Source: Balaenoptera acutorostrata | Taxonomy: Eukaryota; Chordata; Mammalia; Artiodactyla; Balaenopteridae | DNA: 64,000 bases | Reading direction: 5' to 3' | NCBI RefSeq assembly: GCF_949987535.1 | Contig: NC_080067.1 | Span: 63,112,405 to 63,176,404 of the forward strand | Part shown: positions 40,211 to 53,095 of the stretch, piece by piece | Layout of the letters: the number at the start of each line of letters is the position of its first letter | How positions within the stretch are numbered: position 1 is the stretch's first letter | Position numbers and translations under genes: made by a program | The notes under the pieces: generated by a model | Seen by the model: the letters and a program-made list of their open reading frames with translations, nothing else | What the model was told of the DNA's origin: nothing | Databases searched by the model: none

Positions 40211-40545
40211 GGGACTTCCCTGGCAGCTCAGTGGTTTAGAATCCGCCTGCCAATGCAGGGGACATGGGTTTGATCCCTGGTCCGGGAAAATCTCACATGC
40301 CGTGGAGCAACTAAGCCCGTGCGCCACAACTACTGAGCCTGCGCTCTAGAGCCCACGTGCCACAACTACTGAGCTCACGTGCTGCAACTACTGAAGCCCG
40401 AGCACCTAGAGCCCGTGCTCCACAACAAGAGAAGCCACCACAATGAAAAGTGCGCACACCACAACAAAGAGTAGCCCCTGCTCGCTGCAACTAGAGAAAG
40501 CCCACACCCAGCAACAAACACCCGATGCAGCCAAAACAAAAAAAA
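40211..40545 (+). mobile_element. CHR-type SINE (older long form)
   Basis: Head 'gggacttccctggcagctca'. The body has 'ccacaactactgagc' modules. The TSD aagatctaccctctt / aagatctattctctt differs at two sites. Confidence 0.93.
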
Positions 40546-40684
40546 AAGATCTATTCTCTTAGCAACTTTCAAATATACAGTACAGTATTATTAACTATAG
40601 TCATTTAAGTCCCCAGGAATTATTTCTTTTATAACATGAAATTTATACCTTTTAACCACCTTTACTATTCCACCCACCCTTCAA

Positions 40685-40800
40685 TCTTCTCATATGTAAA
40701 GAGAGAATAATAATATATATCTCACAGGGTTATTAAGAGGCTTAGAAGAGTACAATGTCTAGCATTTGGTAGGTGCATAATAATGATAACTGTTACTAAT
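40685..40800 (+). repeat. MIR fragment
   Basis: 'ttctcatatgtaaagagaga', 'ctcacagggttattaagagg' and 'gcatttggtaggtgcataat' match the forward MIR tail. Confidence 0.7.
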
Positions 40801-40829
40801 AAATGATTTTTGCAGAATTTGCAATTTTA

Positions 40830-40980
40830 TTTATTTATTTATTTGTTTGTCTGTTTGTTTATTTATTTTTAGGCTGCACCATGCAGCATGTGGGATCTTA
40901 GTTCCCTGACCAGGGATTGAACCCATGCCCCCTGCATTGGGAGCATGGAGTCTTAACCACTGGACCACCAGGGACGTCCC
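40830..40980 (-). mobile_element. Short CHR-1-like SINE, reverse
   Basis: Starts with (tttat)n and ends with 'ccaccagggacgtccc'. The exact 16-bp TSD agaatttgcaatttta lies at 40814-40829 and 40981-40996. Confidence 0.95.
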
Positions 40981-40996
40981 AGAATTTGCAATTTTA

Positions 40997-41112
40997 GAAA
41001 TCCTTGATGTACATGAGAATTATCTGGGAAACTTTTAAAAGTTGTTGATGCCTGGGCTTTACCCTGGAGATTGATTTACTTAGTCTGGAGCCTGGGCCTT
41101 TTTAAAAATTTT
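40997..41112 (+). repeat. MER5A-like remnant
   Basis: 'catgagaattatctgggaaa', then 'gttgatgcctgggctttacc' and 'gcctgggcctttttaaa' fit MER5A. Confidence 0.55.
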
Positions 41113-41129
41113 TACACAATTTATGCACA

Positions 41130-41335
41130 TGATTATTCACAGTAGATTCCTTTCTGATAGTCAAAACTGGAAACAAGCAACTAGCAATGCATGAGTGGTT
41201 ACACAAACTGTGGTATCTCCATAACATGGAACACCACTCAGCAATAAAAAGGAACAATCTACTGTTAATATGCAGCAACTTGAATGGACCTCAAGGGCAT
41301 TATGCTGAGTGAAACAAAGCCAATCTCAGAAGGTT
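41130..41335 (+). repeat. Old L1M fragment
   Basis: 'tcaaaactggaaacaagcaa', then 'ccactcagcaataaaaagga' and 'ggcattatgctgagtgaaa' are the end of an old ORF2. Confidence 0.75.
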
Positions 41336-42955
41336 ACTATACTACTCAAAATAACTATACAGTACTACCCAAGGTAATCTACAGATTTAGTGCAATCCAT
41401 ATCAAAATACCCATGACATTTTTCAGAGAACTAGAACAAATAATCCTAAAATTTATATGGAACCACAAAAGACCCAGAATTGCCAAAGCAATCCTGAGAA
41501 AAAAGAACAAAGCTGGAGGTATAACCCCTCCAAACTTCAGACTATACTACAAAGTTACAGTAATCAAAACACTGTGGTATTGGCATACAGACATATAAAT
41601 CAATGGAACAGAATAAAGAGTCCAAAAGTAAACCCACACACCTACAGTCAATCTACGACAAAGGAGACAAGAATATACAATGGAGAAAAGACAATCTCTT
41701 CAACAAGTGGCATTGAGAAGCCTGGACAGCTACATGTAAAGGAATGAAAGTAGAACATTTTCTCACACCACATACAAAAATAAGCTCAGAATGGATTAAA
41801 GACCAAAGTGGAAGACATGACACCATAAAACTCCTAGAATAAAATATAGGCAAAACATTCTTTGACATAAATCTTAGCAATATCTTCTTAGATCAGTCTC
41901 CCAAGGCAAAAGAAGTAAAAATAAACAAATGAAACCTAATCAAACTTAAAAGCTTTCTCACAGCAAAGGAAACCATCAACAAAACAAAAAACAACCTATG
42001 GAATGGAAGACAATATTTGCAAATGATGTGACTGACAAGGGGTTAATCTCCAAAATATACAAAAAACTCATACAGCTCAATAACAAAAAAACAACCACCC
42101 AATCAAAAAATGGGCAGAAGACCTAAATAGACATTTCTCCAAAGATGACACACAGATGACCAACAGGCACATGAAAAGATACTCAACACCACTAATTATT
42201 AGAGAAATGCAAATCAAAACCACAAGGAGGTATCACCTCACACCAGTCAGAATGGCTATCATCAAAAAGTTTACAAACAATATATGCTGGAGAAGGTGTG
42301 GAAAAAAGGGAACTCTTGTACACTGTTGGTGGGAATGTAAATTGGTGCAGTTACTGTGGAAGAGAGTATGGAGGTTCCTCAAAAAACTAAAATAGAACTA
42401 CCACATGATCCAGCAATTCCACTCCTGGGTATATATCCGAAGAAAACAAAAACACTAATTTGAAAAGATACACACACCCCAATGTCACAGCAGCATTGTT
42501 TACATTTGCCAAGATATGGACCTAAGTGTCTATCAACAGATGAATGGATAATGAAAATGTGATATATATACATATATATATATATGTATATAATGGAATG
42601 TTACTCAGCCATAAAAAAGAATGAAATTTTGCCATTTGCAACAACATGGATGGACCTGGAGCGTATTATGCTTAATGAAATAAGTCAGACAGAGAAAGAC
42701 AAATACTGTATGATATCACTTATATGTGGAATCTAAAAAAATAAAATGAATGAATATAACAAAACAAATAGACTCAAAACAAACTAGTGGTTATCAGTGG
42801 AAAGAGGGAAGGGGGAAGAGGCATTATTGGGGCAGGGGATTAAGAGACACAAACTATTATGTACAAGCTACAAGGATATATTGTACAGCACAGGGAATAT
42901 AGCCAATACTTTATAATAAATTCAAATGGAGTATAACCTTAAAAAATAAAATAAA
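41336..42955 (+). mobile_element. LINE-1 ORF2 C-terminal part and 3' UTR
   Basis: It starts in the ORF2 region after RT ('[12 protein letters not shown]'), runs through the Cys-containing C-terminal region ([18 protein letters not shown], about 42280-42340) and ends in a 3' UTR with aaaataaaataaaat. Many stops and shifts mark it as older than the copies at 1 and 25352. A (ta)n sits at 42565-42592. Confidence 0.88.
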
Positions 42956-43915
42956 ATTTCAAGAGGGAAAAATATTGCATAGAACTACACACAGGCACAA
43001 GCATGCACAAAGGAGTGTAAATAAAACTGGTAAAATCTGAATAAGGTCTGTGGATAGCACCTTTGGATATTATACTATAATTATCTAAGATGCTACCATG
43101 GGGAAAACAGGGTGAAAGGTACACAGGGTTTCTCTGTACTGCTTTTGCCATATCCTGTGAATTTATAATTATTTCAAAATAAGAAGTAAAAAAAACAAAA
43201 ACTCTTTTGCATGCAACAACTTGGATAGATCTTAAGGGCATTATGCAGAATGAGGAAAACAATCTCAAAAGACCACATATTGTATGATTCCATGTATATA
43301 AAATTCTCAAGGGAATTCCCTGGTGGCACAGTGGTTAAGACTCTGTGCTCCCAATGTAGGGGGCCCACGTTCAATCCCTGGTCAGGGAACTAGATCACAC
43401 ATGCATGCTGCACTAAGAGCTCACATGCCACAACTAAGGAGCCTGCATGCCACAACTAAGGAGCCTGCATGCCGCAACTAAGGAGCCCTAGAGCTGCAAC
43501 TAAGACACGGCACAACCAAATAAATAAATAAATAAAAATTTTTTAAATTCTCAAAATGACAAAAATACAGAGATGCAACACAGACTAGTGGTTTTCAGAG
43601 GCTAAATGTTAAGTGGCGGGGAAAGGGGTACATGTGATTTTAGGAAGGTAGCATACGGGGGATCTTTATGGTTATGGAATAGTTCTGTATTTTGATTGCA
43701 GTTATGGTGGTAGGAATGTCCATAGGTGATAAAATGTCATAGGGCTATACAAACACATTGTATCAATTTCCTGATTTGGATATTGTACTAAATTTAACCA
43801 AAAATGTAACCACTGGGAGATACTGAGTAAAGGGTACACAGGACCTCTCTATACTATGTTTGCAACTTTCTTGTGAATCTGTATTTCAAAATAGTTTTAA
43901 AAAAATAAGACCTGG
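42956..43915 (+). repeat. Old L1M 3' UTRs, two pieces, with a SINE
   Basis: 42956-43190 ('gtgtaaataaaactggtaaa', 'tttataattatttcaaaata') and 43191-43910 ('ttaagggcattatgcagaat', 'tggttttcagaggct', 'ggatattgtactaaat') both fit old L1M ends. The second is split by the SINE 43311-43544. Confidence 0.75.
43311..43544 (+). mobile_element. CHR-1-like SINE
   Basis: Head 'gggaattccctggtggcaca'. The body holds three tandem 'gcctgcatgccacaactaag'-type modules. The TSD aaattctcaa lies at 43301-43310 and 43545-43554. Confidence 0.93.
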
Positions 43916-44236
43916 GGCTTCCCTGGTGGTGCAGTGGTTGAGAATCTACCTGCCTATGCAGGGGACACAGGTTCGAGCCCTGGTCTGGGAAGATCCCACA
44001 TGCCGCGGAGCAACTGGGCCTGTGAGCCACAATTACTGAGCCTGCGCGTCTGGAGCCTGTGCTCCGCAACAAGAGAGGCCGCGATAGTGTAAGGCCCGCG
44101 CACTGCGATGAAGAGTGGCCCCCGCTTGCACAGAAACGAAGACCCAACACAGCCATAAATAAATAAATAAATAAAAAACAAATACTTAAAAAAAAAAAGA
44201 GCTTATCTTCAAAAAAAAACTAAAAAAAAAAAAAAA
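43915..44236 (+). mobile_element. CHR-type SINE (young form, shortened)
   Basis: Young-type head and B box. About 20 bp are missing near 'cccgcttgcacagaaacg' (the 'ccgcaactagagaaagccct' module is gone). Long A-rich tail; aagacct flanks both sides. Confidence 0.92.
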
Positions 44237-45687
44237 AGACCTCCAGGTGATTTATATGCATACACATTTTTGGAAATACTAACCCTTTTTGCTAACTCAG
44301 AAATATTAAATGAAGGGGAACAGAATTATGATTTGCTCAAATTGTTAGTTAACAATCTAGTCACCTGGGGAGATAATTTTTTTTTTTTTTAAAGCCCAGG
44401 CTCCAAACTAACTAAATTAGATTCTGACACAATGATTCTCAGATTCTGGGGCGTGAGATTCTGCACTTATAACAACATGTCAGGTGAGTAGCAAAGAACA
44501 ACTACTGTCAAGAAGGGAGCACTGCTACACTGAAATGATGTAGTACCACATAAGTAGATGCTTTTGTTAATATGTATAAGAAAAGTCATCATTAATCTAC
44601 TTGTTTTCTTTTATCTCCTCACCAAAATAATAGCAAGTACCATTGGGAAGCATTATGAGGTTCCAAGTTGTTCTGAAAAATGAAATACATTTGCAAATAC
44701 AAGCAAATAAAATCTTTTACAAGTATTTCCATAATCACCAAGTATATCTGCACTGGGAGGAAGGGTCCTAAAGACACTAAACTAGCCTTCAGAGACACAG
44801 AAGAGAGCCATGGAGAGAAAAGTGTAAGTCATCCTTATACTAACTGGAGGTGGGAGGAAGAATCCTTTGCTCTAAATCAGCCAAGCTATGAGAATAATGA
44901 GAACTGCTAGGAGCCGTCTCTAGCTAACATGTGTCTGCTAGTAGCCACACCCCTCCCTAATCGCTCCATTCCCCTGCCCCTCACTCCACAACCAGAACTC
45001 TGATCCACAGTGAGGGAAATGAGTCAGATGCACAGAGAGAAACAGGAGGGAGAGAAATTGAGCAATTGTTTAATTGTTCTAGTCATTTCCACCTATCCAT
45101 CTTCCTTTCTCAGTTATCATGACTTTTAAAATCATGTTTTACTTAGATGAAAGTAATATATGTCCTTTTTTTTAAGTTAAATTGTTTTATTAGGCTTCTA
45201 ATACACAACAGCAGTTTTCTTGCTTTAGCCCTCCCCATACCCAGTTTCTGGCCCCCAAGGCAATCCAACTCTTTTGGTCCTGATGCTTTCCTAGTTACTT
45301 TTTTATAGCTTTTTTTTTTCTATGTATTTCTAAACAGCATGATTATAGGGAAACTTCATTTTTCAAATTCAGTTATCTTTTATTGGCATTCAACTCTTGA
45401 TCAAAAGTGTTTAGATGTCTTGTACCTCCATCTGTTTCCAGGGAACAACTTCCCTCCACCACACACACACACACACACACACACTCCCTCCCTATACAGT
45501 TTTTGGTTTTTTGGTATTTTTTGGTTAAACAAGTATTTAGTATTTATATAACAACTTTGTAAATAACTATTACTCTCACCTGAGCCATTTCCTTTCTCAA
45601 TGCACTTTTAATTTTCCCTGGAGTTAATATAAAGTGCTTTCTTTGGCTTAATTTTCTAATTCCTTTCAAGTTCTATACCATAACTGC
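44237..45687. other. No gene; (CA)n at 45463-45483
   Basis: Unique sequence with a poly(T) near 44378 and a (ca)n microsatellite. No supported reading frame. Confidence 0.5.
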
Positions 45688-46014
45688 GGGGCTTCCCTGG
45701 TGGCGCAGTGGTTGAGAATCTGCCTGCTAATGCAGGGGACACGGGTTCGAGCCCTGGTCTGGGAAGATCCCACATGCCACGGAGCAGCTGGGCCCGTGAG
45801 CCACAATTGCTGAGCCTGCGCGTCTGGAGCCTGTGCCCCGCGACGGGAGGGGCTGCGATAGAGAAAGGCCCGCGCACCGCGATGAAGAGCGGTCCCCGCA
45901 CCGCGATGAAGAGTGGCCCCCGCTTGCCGCAACTGGAGAAAGCCCTCGCACAGAAACGAAGACCCAACACAGCCAAAAATAAATAAATAAATAAATAAAT
46001 AAGAAAATCCTTAA

Positions 46015-46049
<35 letters not shown>

Positions 46050-46050
46050 A
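45688..46050 (+). mobile_element. CHR-type SINE with 24-bp internal duplication
   Basis: Young SINE with B box ggttcgagccc. The segment 45875-45898 is repeated at 45899-45922 (caccgcgatgaagag core, two differences). The exact 14-bp TSD tataccataactgc lies at 45674-45687 and 46051-46064. It has a long (aaat)n/poly(A) tail. Confidence 0.96.
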
Positions 46051-46119
46051 TATACCATAACTGCTTTAAAAAAAATAGCAGGTACTCTACTGGATTAACT
46101 ATTTACTTACTTAATTTTT

Positions 46120-46427
46120 TAAAAATTAATTAATTTATTTATTTTAAATGGATTTTTGGCTGTGCTGGGTCTTCGTTGCTGTGCACAGGCTTTCTCTAGT
46201 TGCGGCGAGCGGGGGCTAGTCTTCGTTGCGGTGCATGGGCTTCTCTTGTTAAGGAGCATAGGCTCTAGGCGTGCGGGCTTCAGGAGTTGTGCCGCGTGAG
46301 CTCAGTAGTTGTGGCTTGAGGGCTTAGTTGCTCCGCGGCATGTGGGATCTTCCCGGATCAGGGATTGAACCCGTGTCCCCTGCATTGGCAGGCGGATGCT
46401 TAACCACTGAGCCACCAGGGAAGTCCC
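46120..46427 (-). mobile_element. CHR-type SINE, reverse
   Basis: Ends with the reversed head 'ccaccagggaagtccc'. TSD tacttacttaattttt on both sides (46104-46119 and 46428 on). It stands opposite in orientation to the SINE just before it, about 70 bp away. Confidence 0.94.
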
Positions 46428-47384
46428 TACTTACTTAATTTTTAAATGTAGACATGTCTGGGATCCTCCACTTTCCTCCTCTAATCTAGGTTATTTTTAT
46501 TCTAGGCCTGCTACAATACTGTGTTCTGGGAATTATTTTTCCCATCATCCTGGGAATTCACACCTTTCTCTTATGTGGTGTTCCCTATTTACTGAGGCCC
46601 CTAAATTCCTTCTTTGATTCACTCCCTTATTTTAATGGAGTACATTCTCCAGAGCTTTCTGAAGAAGAGCACATTGGCATAAGGATTCTGAAGTCTTTCT
46701 TGTCTTCTACCCTCACATGTGATTGGTAGTATGGTAGCTATAGAATTCTAGACTGGATTTCAGTTTTCCTTGGAATTCTGAAGGCATTGCTTTCAAAATT
46801 TCCAGCTTTCCTCTCCTTTGAATGTGATCTGTTCCCCCTCCCCAACCCTAGAGTTTTAGAATCTTCTCTTTAGAGAAGATTATTATTGAATTATTGAATA
46901 TTATTCAATATTAATAATATTATTATTAATTCAATAATTATTCAATAATTATTGTTAATTCAATAATAATTAATTAATTATCAATAATTATCCATTTTAT
47001 TTATTCAATAATATTATTGTTGTTGAATTATTAATCATAATAATTATTAAGTATTATTATTATTGAATTATTATTATTATTGAATCTTTTTCAATAATAT
47101 TCTAAAACCTCACAATGCTTTTTGTTTGTTTGTTTCATTCATTTCACTAGGCACTCAATGAACCCTTTCAATCTGGAGACTCATGAACTTCTCTTCTGAG
47201 AAATCTTTATTTTTTTCCCCTTGATTATTTCCTCTCTTTTCTGTTCTTTTTGGACCTCCTTTATTTGAATATTGGACCTGCTCAAATGATTCTATGTTTT
47301 CTCTTCTTATTCAGTTCTCTTTTTTTCTACTTTGACGATGTCTTCAACTTTATCTCCCAAAGCTTCTATTAATTTATTTTTTTG
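46428..47384. other. No gene; AT-rich imperfect palindromes
   Basis: 46885-47105 is almost pure A/T built from gaataatatt/aataattattc words in both directions. The flanks look like an old dispersed repeat ('ttctgaaggcattgctttca') of unknown family. Confidence 0.5.
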
Positions 47385-47650
47385 TACAGCACAGGGAAAT
47401 ATAGCCATTATTTTATAATAACTTTAAATGGAGCATAATCCATAAAAATATTGGGGACTTCCCTGGCAGTCCAGTGGTTAAGACTCCAATGCAGGGGGCA
47501 CAGGTTCGATCCCTGGTTGGGGAACTAAGATCCTACATGCTGCATGGTGCAGCCAAAAAAAGAAAAAAGTCTTATAAAAATATTGAATCACTATGTTGTA
47601 CTTCTAAAAATAATATTGTAAATCAACTATACTTCAATAAAAAATTTAAT
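47385..47650 (+). mobile_element. LINE-1 3' UTR fragment, split by a SINE
   Basis: 'gtacagcacagggaaatata' stands before the SINE and 'aatcaactatacttcaataa' after it. These are the terminal words of LINE-1 3' UTRs in this window. Confidence 0.8.
47454..47573 (+). mobile_element. Short CHR-1-like SINE
   Basis: Head 'ggggacttccctggcagtcc', B box ggttcgatccc, end 'gcatggtgcagccaaaa'. The TSD ataaaaatattg is exact at 47442-47453 and 47574-47585. Confidence 0.93.
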
Positions 47651-48226
47651 TTTTAGTTTAACTAATACCTTTTTAATTTCCAAAAACTCTTCCTTGACTG
47701 CTGAATATTTATTTTTAGAGCATTTTTTTCTCATTTCATAGATTCAATATCATCTTTTGCTCCTTGGATTATCTCTTTTCTTGTAAATTTTTTTAATGTT
47801 TGTTTTATTTTCTCTTTCATGTTAAATGCTTTTCCCAAATCTCTCATGATCCTTGGGTGCTGTCCATATTTAAGCGTAAGGCATGAAAAAGATAGTTGGA
47901 AGCTAAGCGTGGGCTTGTGATCAGGCTAGGACACAGGTGCGTCCCTGGGTGCCCACCTTCCCTACTGCCAATATCTGTAAGTTTTTTTCCTTGGATTAAC
48001 TGGTTTCCCAAGAGAAGAACCATCCCATTTCTAAGCCTGAAAATCAGTCTTCTGACAGCTGTGTGAGGGAAAGAGGCTGGAGTCTAACCATTAACTCTGC
48101 AAACTTTCCCTCAGCTCCCACTCTCAGTTCAGTTGGACCTCCCTTCCCTTTGCTGTTTCTCATATTTCCAAATCCAGTCTCTGAGTCAACCTCTCTAAAG
48201 AGTAAACTTTCAATCCTAGAGGCTTG
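47651..48226. other. No gene seen
   Basis: 47651-47870 seems to continue the unnamed old repeat before 47385 ('ttccaaaaactcttccttga'). The rest is unique. Confidence 0.4.
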
Positions 48227-48304
48227 TCTTAGTCCACTCAGGCTGCTATAACAAAGATACCCTAAACTGAACGCTTTAAACAACAAACATTTATTTCTCA
48301 CATT

Positions 48305-48665
48305 CTTTTTTTTTTCTTTAATTTATTTATTTATTCATTTTTGGCTGCGTTGGGTCTTTGTTGATGCACACGGGCTTTCTCTAGTTGCGGCGAGTGGGGG
48401 CTACTCTTCGTTGCAGTGTGCGGGCTTCTCATTGGAGTGGCTTGTCTTTGTTGAGGAGCACGGGCTCTAGGCGTGTGGGCTTCAGTAGTTGTGGCACGTG
48501 GGCTCAGTAGTTGTGGCTCGTGGGCTCTAGAGCTCAGGCTCAGTAGTTGTGGTGCATGGGCTTAGTTGCTCCGCGGCACGTGGGATCTATCCCAGACCAG
48601 GGCTTGATCCCGTGTCCCTTGCAATGGCAGGCATATTCTTAACCACTGCGCCACCAAGGAAGTCC
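48305..48665 (-). mobile_element. CHR-type SINE, reverse (older long form)
   Basis: Reversed tail, body with 'cagtagttgtggc' modules and reversed head 'ccaccaaggaagtcc'. The exact TSD ttatttctcacatt lies at 48291-48304 and 48666-48679. Confidence 0.95.
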
Positions 48666-48707
48666 TTATTTCTCACATTTCTGGAGGCTGGGAAGTCTAA
48701 GATCTAG

Positions 48708-49235
<528 letters not shown>

Positions 49236-49484
49236 AGATGCCAGCAGATTTGGTGTCTGGTGAGAGCCTACTTCCTGATTCACAGATTATGTCTTCTCAC
49301 ACTGTGTCCTCACATGGTGGAAGAGACAAGGGAGCTCCCTTTGGGCACTAACCCCAAACATGAAGCCTCCACCGTCATGACCGAATCACTTCCCCAAGGC
49401 CCCACCTCCTCATAATATCATATTGGGGGTTTGGATTTTAAGATATGAATTTGGGGGGGACACAAATGTTCAGTTCATAACAAG

Positions 49485-50689
49485 GCCTTAACTGCTTTCT
49501 TATGTAGACTTTCATGTTCATATAGACTTTCTTATATTTTCAGTCCCACTCATACCCATACCTGTTGTGTATATTTTGAGCCTTTCCAGGATACTGCTGT
49601 GAAAATTGGCCTGCTCCTTGGAATTACCCTCTTATAGGCAGTTAGATTTGAGAAAATGAAAAACAGCCCCGCTGGCAATCAGACAGTGATATTCCTCCAG
49701 AACTTAAACAATGTTTCCAAGGGACATGAAGAAGGTCACATAAACAGCATTTCTATACAAGGCGATACCACGGCTGCAAAAATGACTAACAATCTTTTCT
49801 TCTAAGTGATTGCTGCATTGTTAGCAATGACATCCCTGGTCTGGCTTTTTTCTTTCAGTTTCCTGAAAAAAGATTTCTGAGATGTCCAGTTGCTGAAAGG
49901 CCCCCATTTCTCAACCATATCCCATCCAAAGATGGCACCTCACTTCCCTAACCCCTCTTTAGAATCATGCAGCAAAAACCCTACCCTGTAAGAATTCCTT
50001 CCCAATTCTCCCTTCCTGAGATGCCTCCAAGTTTCCTCTGGGGTGTGTTCTCCCTTGCTGCAGAAAACTAAACAAACATAACTTTAACTCCAGGTGTGTT
50101 CCTGATGATCTCTGGTGGGTGAACATTGACAGAATTCGGCTTTCTGTGGTCTGCTAAGTTAGTTAAGTCTTGTGTATCTAATTTCCAGGTTCTAAATATT
50201 GTTGCGCTCTCTCTCTGAGGCGGCCATAAGTTGGATCCCCCTTTTCCGCTTGCTGTGAGCCAACACTCTAGTGCCTAAAATTGTTTAAATTAGATTTCTA
50301 TCAGTTGCAGCAAGTTCCTGAGAGTGTTAATGGCAGAAAATCCTCAAATGAATAAATCTGAGATAACATCTCCCACCCTACGCATGTAAGCCACGACATT
50401 GAGTCCTGAGCATATAAGTGTATCTCCAGACCAAGTCCTTCTACAAAGCATTAATCTGCCTACCAAACTCCATCTGTATTGTCAAATTCAGCAATATCAA
50501 AACCTAATTCATCCTCCTTTGCCACCACACTTGCTCCCACTCCTGCATTCCCTATGCCAGTTAATCTACCATTTAATCAGACACTAGAAATTCACTCTAT
50601 ATTATATTATAATATTTCCTCTTCTTCATCTCCAAACATCCTATTATCACCAGGTTCTGACAAATTCACCTCCTGAATACTTCTTGAAT
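49485..50689. other. No gene seen
   Basis: Mixed sequence, partly repeat-like, with no assignable family. Open frames at 50399-50676 lack support. Confidence 0.4.
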
Positions 50690-51130
50690 TTGTCCAGTTC
50701 CTCTGTCCTTAACACTACTGCCCTGTTTCAAAGTCTTTATCATCTGCCACCTAGAATAATACAGCTTCTAGCTCTTTTCTCTACCTCCTGGGAAGCAACC
50801 TTTATTCCATACTGTTGTTGCTAGAAGTCACCATTAAAATGCAAATCTGATGTTTATGCTACCACTTATCAGTGGCTTCCTACTGGCTGCAGGATAAAGT
50901 CTAAGCTCCTTATCAAGACAAACAAAACCCTCCCAGATCTGGTCCCTGTCCATTTTTCTAGTCTAAAAACACATTCAACTTCAAATTTAACGCTTTATTC
51001 CAGAAATACCAAACGTGTTGTTTCTCATCTCCTTTGTACATGCATTCCCTCTGGCCAACAAACTTCTCCTTCTTTGTCACATGGCTGATTCCTACTTATC
51101 TTCCAAGAAGCCCTGCCTACCCCGCACTCC
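50690..51130 (+). repeat. L2 LINE fragment
   Basis: 'agtggcttcctactggctgc', then 'aggataaagtctaagctcct', 'ccctcccagatctggtccct' and 'gcattccctctggcc' follow the L2 3' region in order. Confidence 0.8.
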
Positions 51131-51556
51131 CCAGCTTAGGTAACATTTGTTTAACCCAGAAGACTATCAGGTTCTCATGGGTAAGGGCTTTCTTTTATTC
51201 TACTTTGTATTTCCCAGTGAGTAGCATAAACACAGGCACATAATATGCATCCTATAGATAATTGTTATCACTTAAAATAGGATGTTATAACTATATGATA
51301 TTTTACATAAGCCTCATGGTAACCAGAAAGGAAAAACCTGTAGTAGATACACAGAAGATTATGATAAAGGAGTCAAAGCATACTGCCATAAATATTTATC
51401 AAATCACAATGTAAGACAGCAAGAGAGGGCTCAAGGAACAAAGGATCTACAAAAGAGTCGGAAAACAATTAACAAAATGGAAATAGTAAGTTCTTACCTA
51501 TCAGTAATTACTTTCAACATAAGTGTATTAAATTCTCCAATCAAAAGACATGGAAT

Positions 51557-51652
51557 GGGAGTTCCCTTGTGACCTAGTGGTTAGGATTCCAGGCTTTCAC
51601 TGCTGTGGCCCAGGTTCAATCCCTGGTAGGGGAACTGAGATCCCGTGAACCA
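51557..51652 (+). mobile_element. tRNA-like SINE monomer in L1M
   Basis: 'gagttcccttgtgacctagt' with B box ggttcaatccc, ending at 'gaaccac'. It resembles the Bov-tA/CHR-1 head. No A tail or TSD is seen, and about 50 bp of L1M sequence seem to be missing at the site. Confidence 0.8.
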
Positions 51653-53095
51653 CAAGAGTTTCACTTTAGCTTTAAGGACACACATAGGCTAAGAGTGAAG
51701 AGATAGAAAAAGATATTCTAAACAAATGGTAACCAAAAAAAAGCAGGGACAGACTTTAGATAAAATAGGCTGTAAGCTAAAAATGGTCAAAAGAGACAAA
51801 GATGGTTATTACATAAAGATAAAAGGGTCAATTCATCAAGGAGATACAGCGATATTAAATATTTATGCACCCAACATCAGAGCACCTAAATGTATAAAGC
51901 AAATACTAACTGAACTAAAATAGAAATAAACAGCAATACAGTAATAGTTGGGGACTTTAATACCTCACTCTCAGCAGTGGATAATCCTGACAGAGAATCA
52001 ATGAAGAAACAGCAGGTTTGAACAACACTGTAGAGAAAATATATACAGATACAGAACTTTCCATACAACAGCAGAATACACATTCTTCCCAAGTGCACAT
52101 GGAACATTTTCTAGGATAAGATCATATGTTAAGCCACAAAACAAGTATCAACAAATTCAAGATAGAAATTACATAGGTATTTTTTCCAACCATAATTGGG
52201 TGAAACTAGAAATCAATAACACAAGGAAATCTGAAAAATTCACAAATACATGGAAATTAAACAACACATTCCTGAACAACCAATGGATTAAAGAAGAAAT
52301 CAAATGAGAAATTTAAAAAAATCATGAGACAAAATAGAAACACAATGTATCAAAACTTATGGGATGCAACAAAAGCAGTTCTAAGAGGAATGTTTATAGC
52401 TGTTAATGCCTACCTTAAGAAAAAAAGAAAGATCTCAAATGAACAACTGAACAGTACACCTCATGGAACTAGAAAAAGAAGAACAAACTAAGCCTAAATT
52501 TAGCAGAAGGAAATAATAAACATTAGAGCAGAAATAAATGAAATAGAGAATAGGAAAGCAATGGAAAAGATGAACAAAACTAACAGTTGATTCTTTGAAA
52601 AGATTAACAAAATTGACAAACCTTTAACTAGACTACATGCTAACAATGAACTACCTAAAAAAAACAAGAAAGAAAACAATCCCATTTACAATAGCATCAA
52701 AAATAATAAACTACTTAGGAATAAATTTAACCAATTTGAAAGATCTGTACACTGAAAATGCTAAGGCATTGATTACAGGAATTGAAGAAGACACAAATAA
52801 ATGGAAAGATATTCCATGTTCATGGATCAGAAGAATTAATACTGTTAAATGTCTATTCTCCCCAAAGCCATCTATAGACTCAATGCAATCCCTATCAAAA
52901 TTCCAATGGCATTTTTTTTTTTACAGAAATAGAAAATAAAAATCCTAAAATTTGTATGGAACCACAAAAGAATAGCCAAAGCCATCTTCAGAGAGAAGAA
53001 CAAAGCTGGAGGCATTACACTTCCTTATTTCAAAGTATATTACAAAGCTATAGTAATCAAAACAGTATGGTACCAGCATAAAAACAGACACATAG

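Larger units (their letters stand above)
39893..40680 (-). repeat. Old L1M 3' end, reverse, with two SINEs
   Basis: 'ttagtttcaggtgtacacat', 'accacaataagtctagttaa', 'agcaactttcaaatatacag' and 'ttattaactatagtca' are antisense L1M. SINEs at 40020-40140 and 40211-40545 split it. Confidence 0.85.

Noticed and set aside
41336..43190. Younger LINE-1 nested cleanly in one L1M
   Set aside because: Old L1M text lies on both sides, but I could not find a matching target duplication or show that the two sides join, so separate fragments are equally possible.
45656..45976. Recurrent 80-100 codon frame ([15 protein letters not shown]... type) on the strand opposite to SINEs at many loci
   Set aside because: It is a by-product of the SINE antisense strand, which lacks stops in several frames. 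It is worth knowing as possible exonisation material, but there is no evidence of coding.
51557..51652. Possible genuine tRNA gene
   Set aside because: It has a B box but no complete cloverleaf or terminator, and the head matches the SINE family, so it is SINE-derived.
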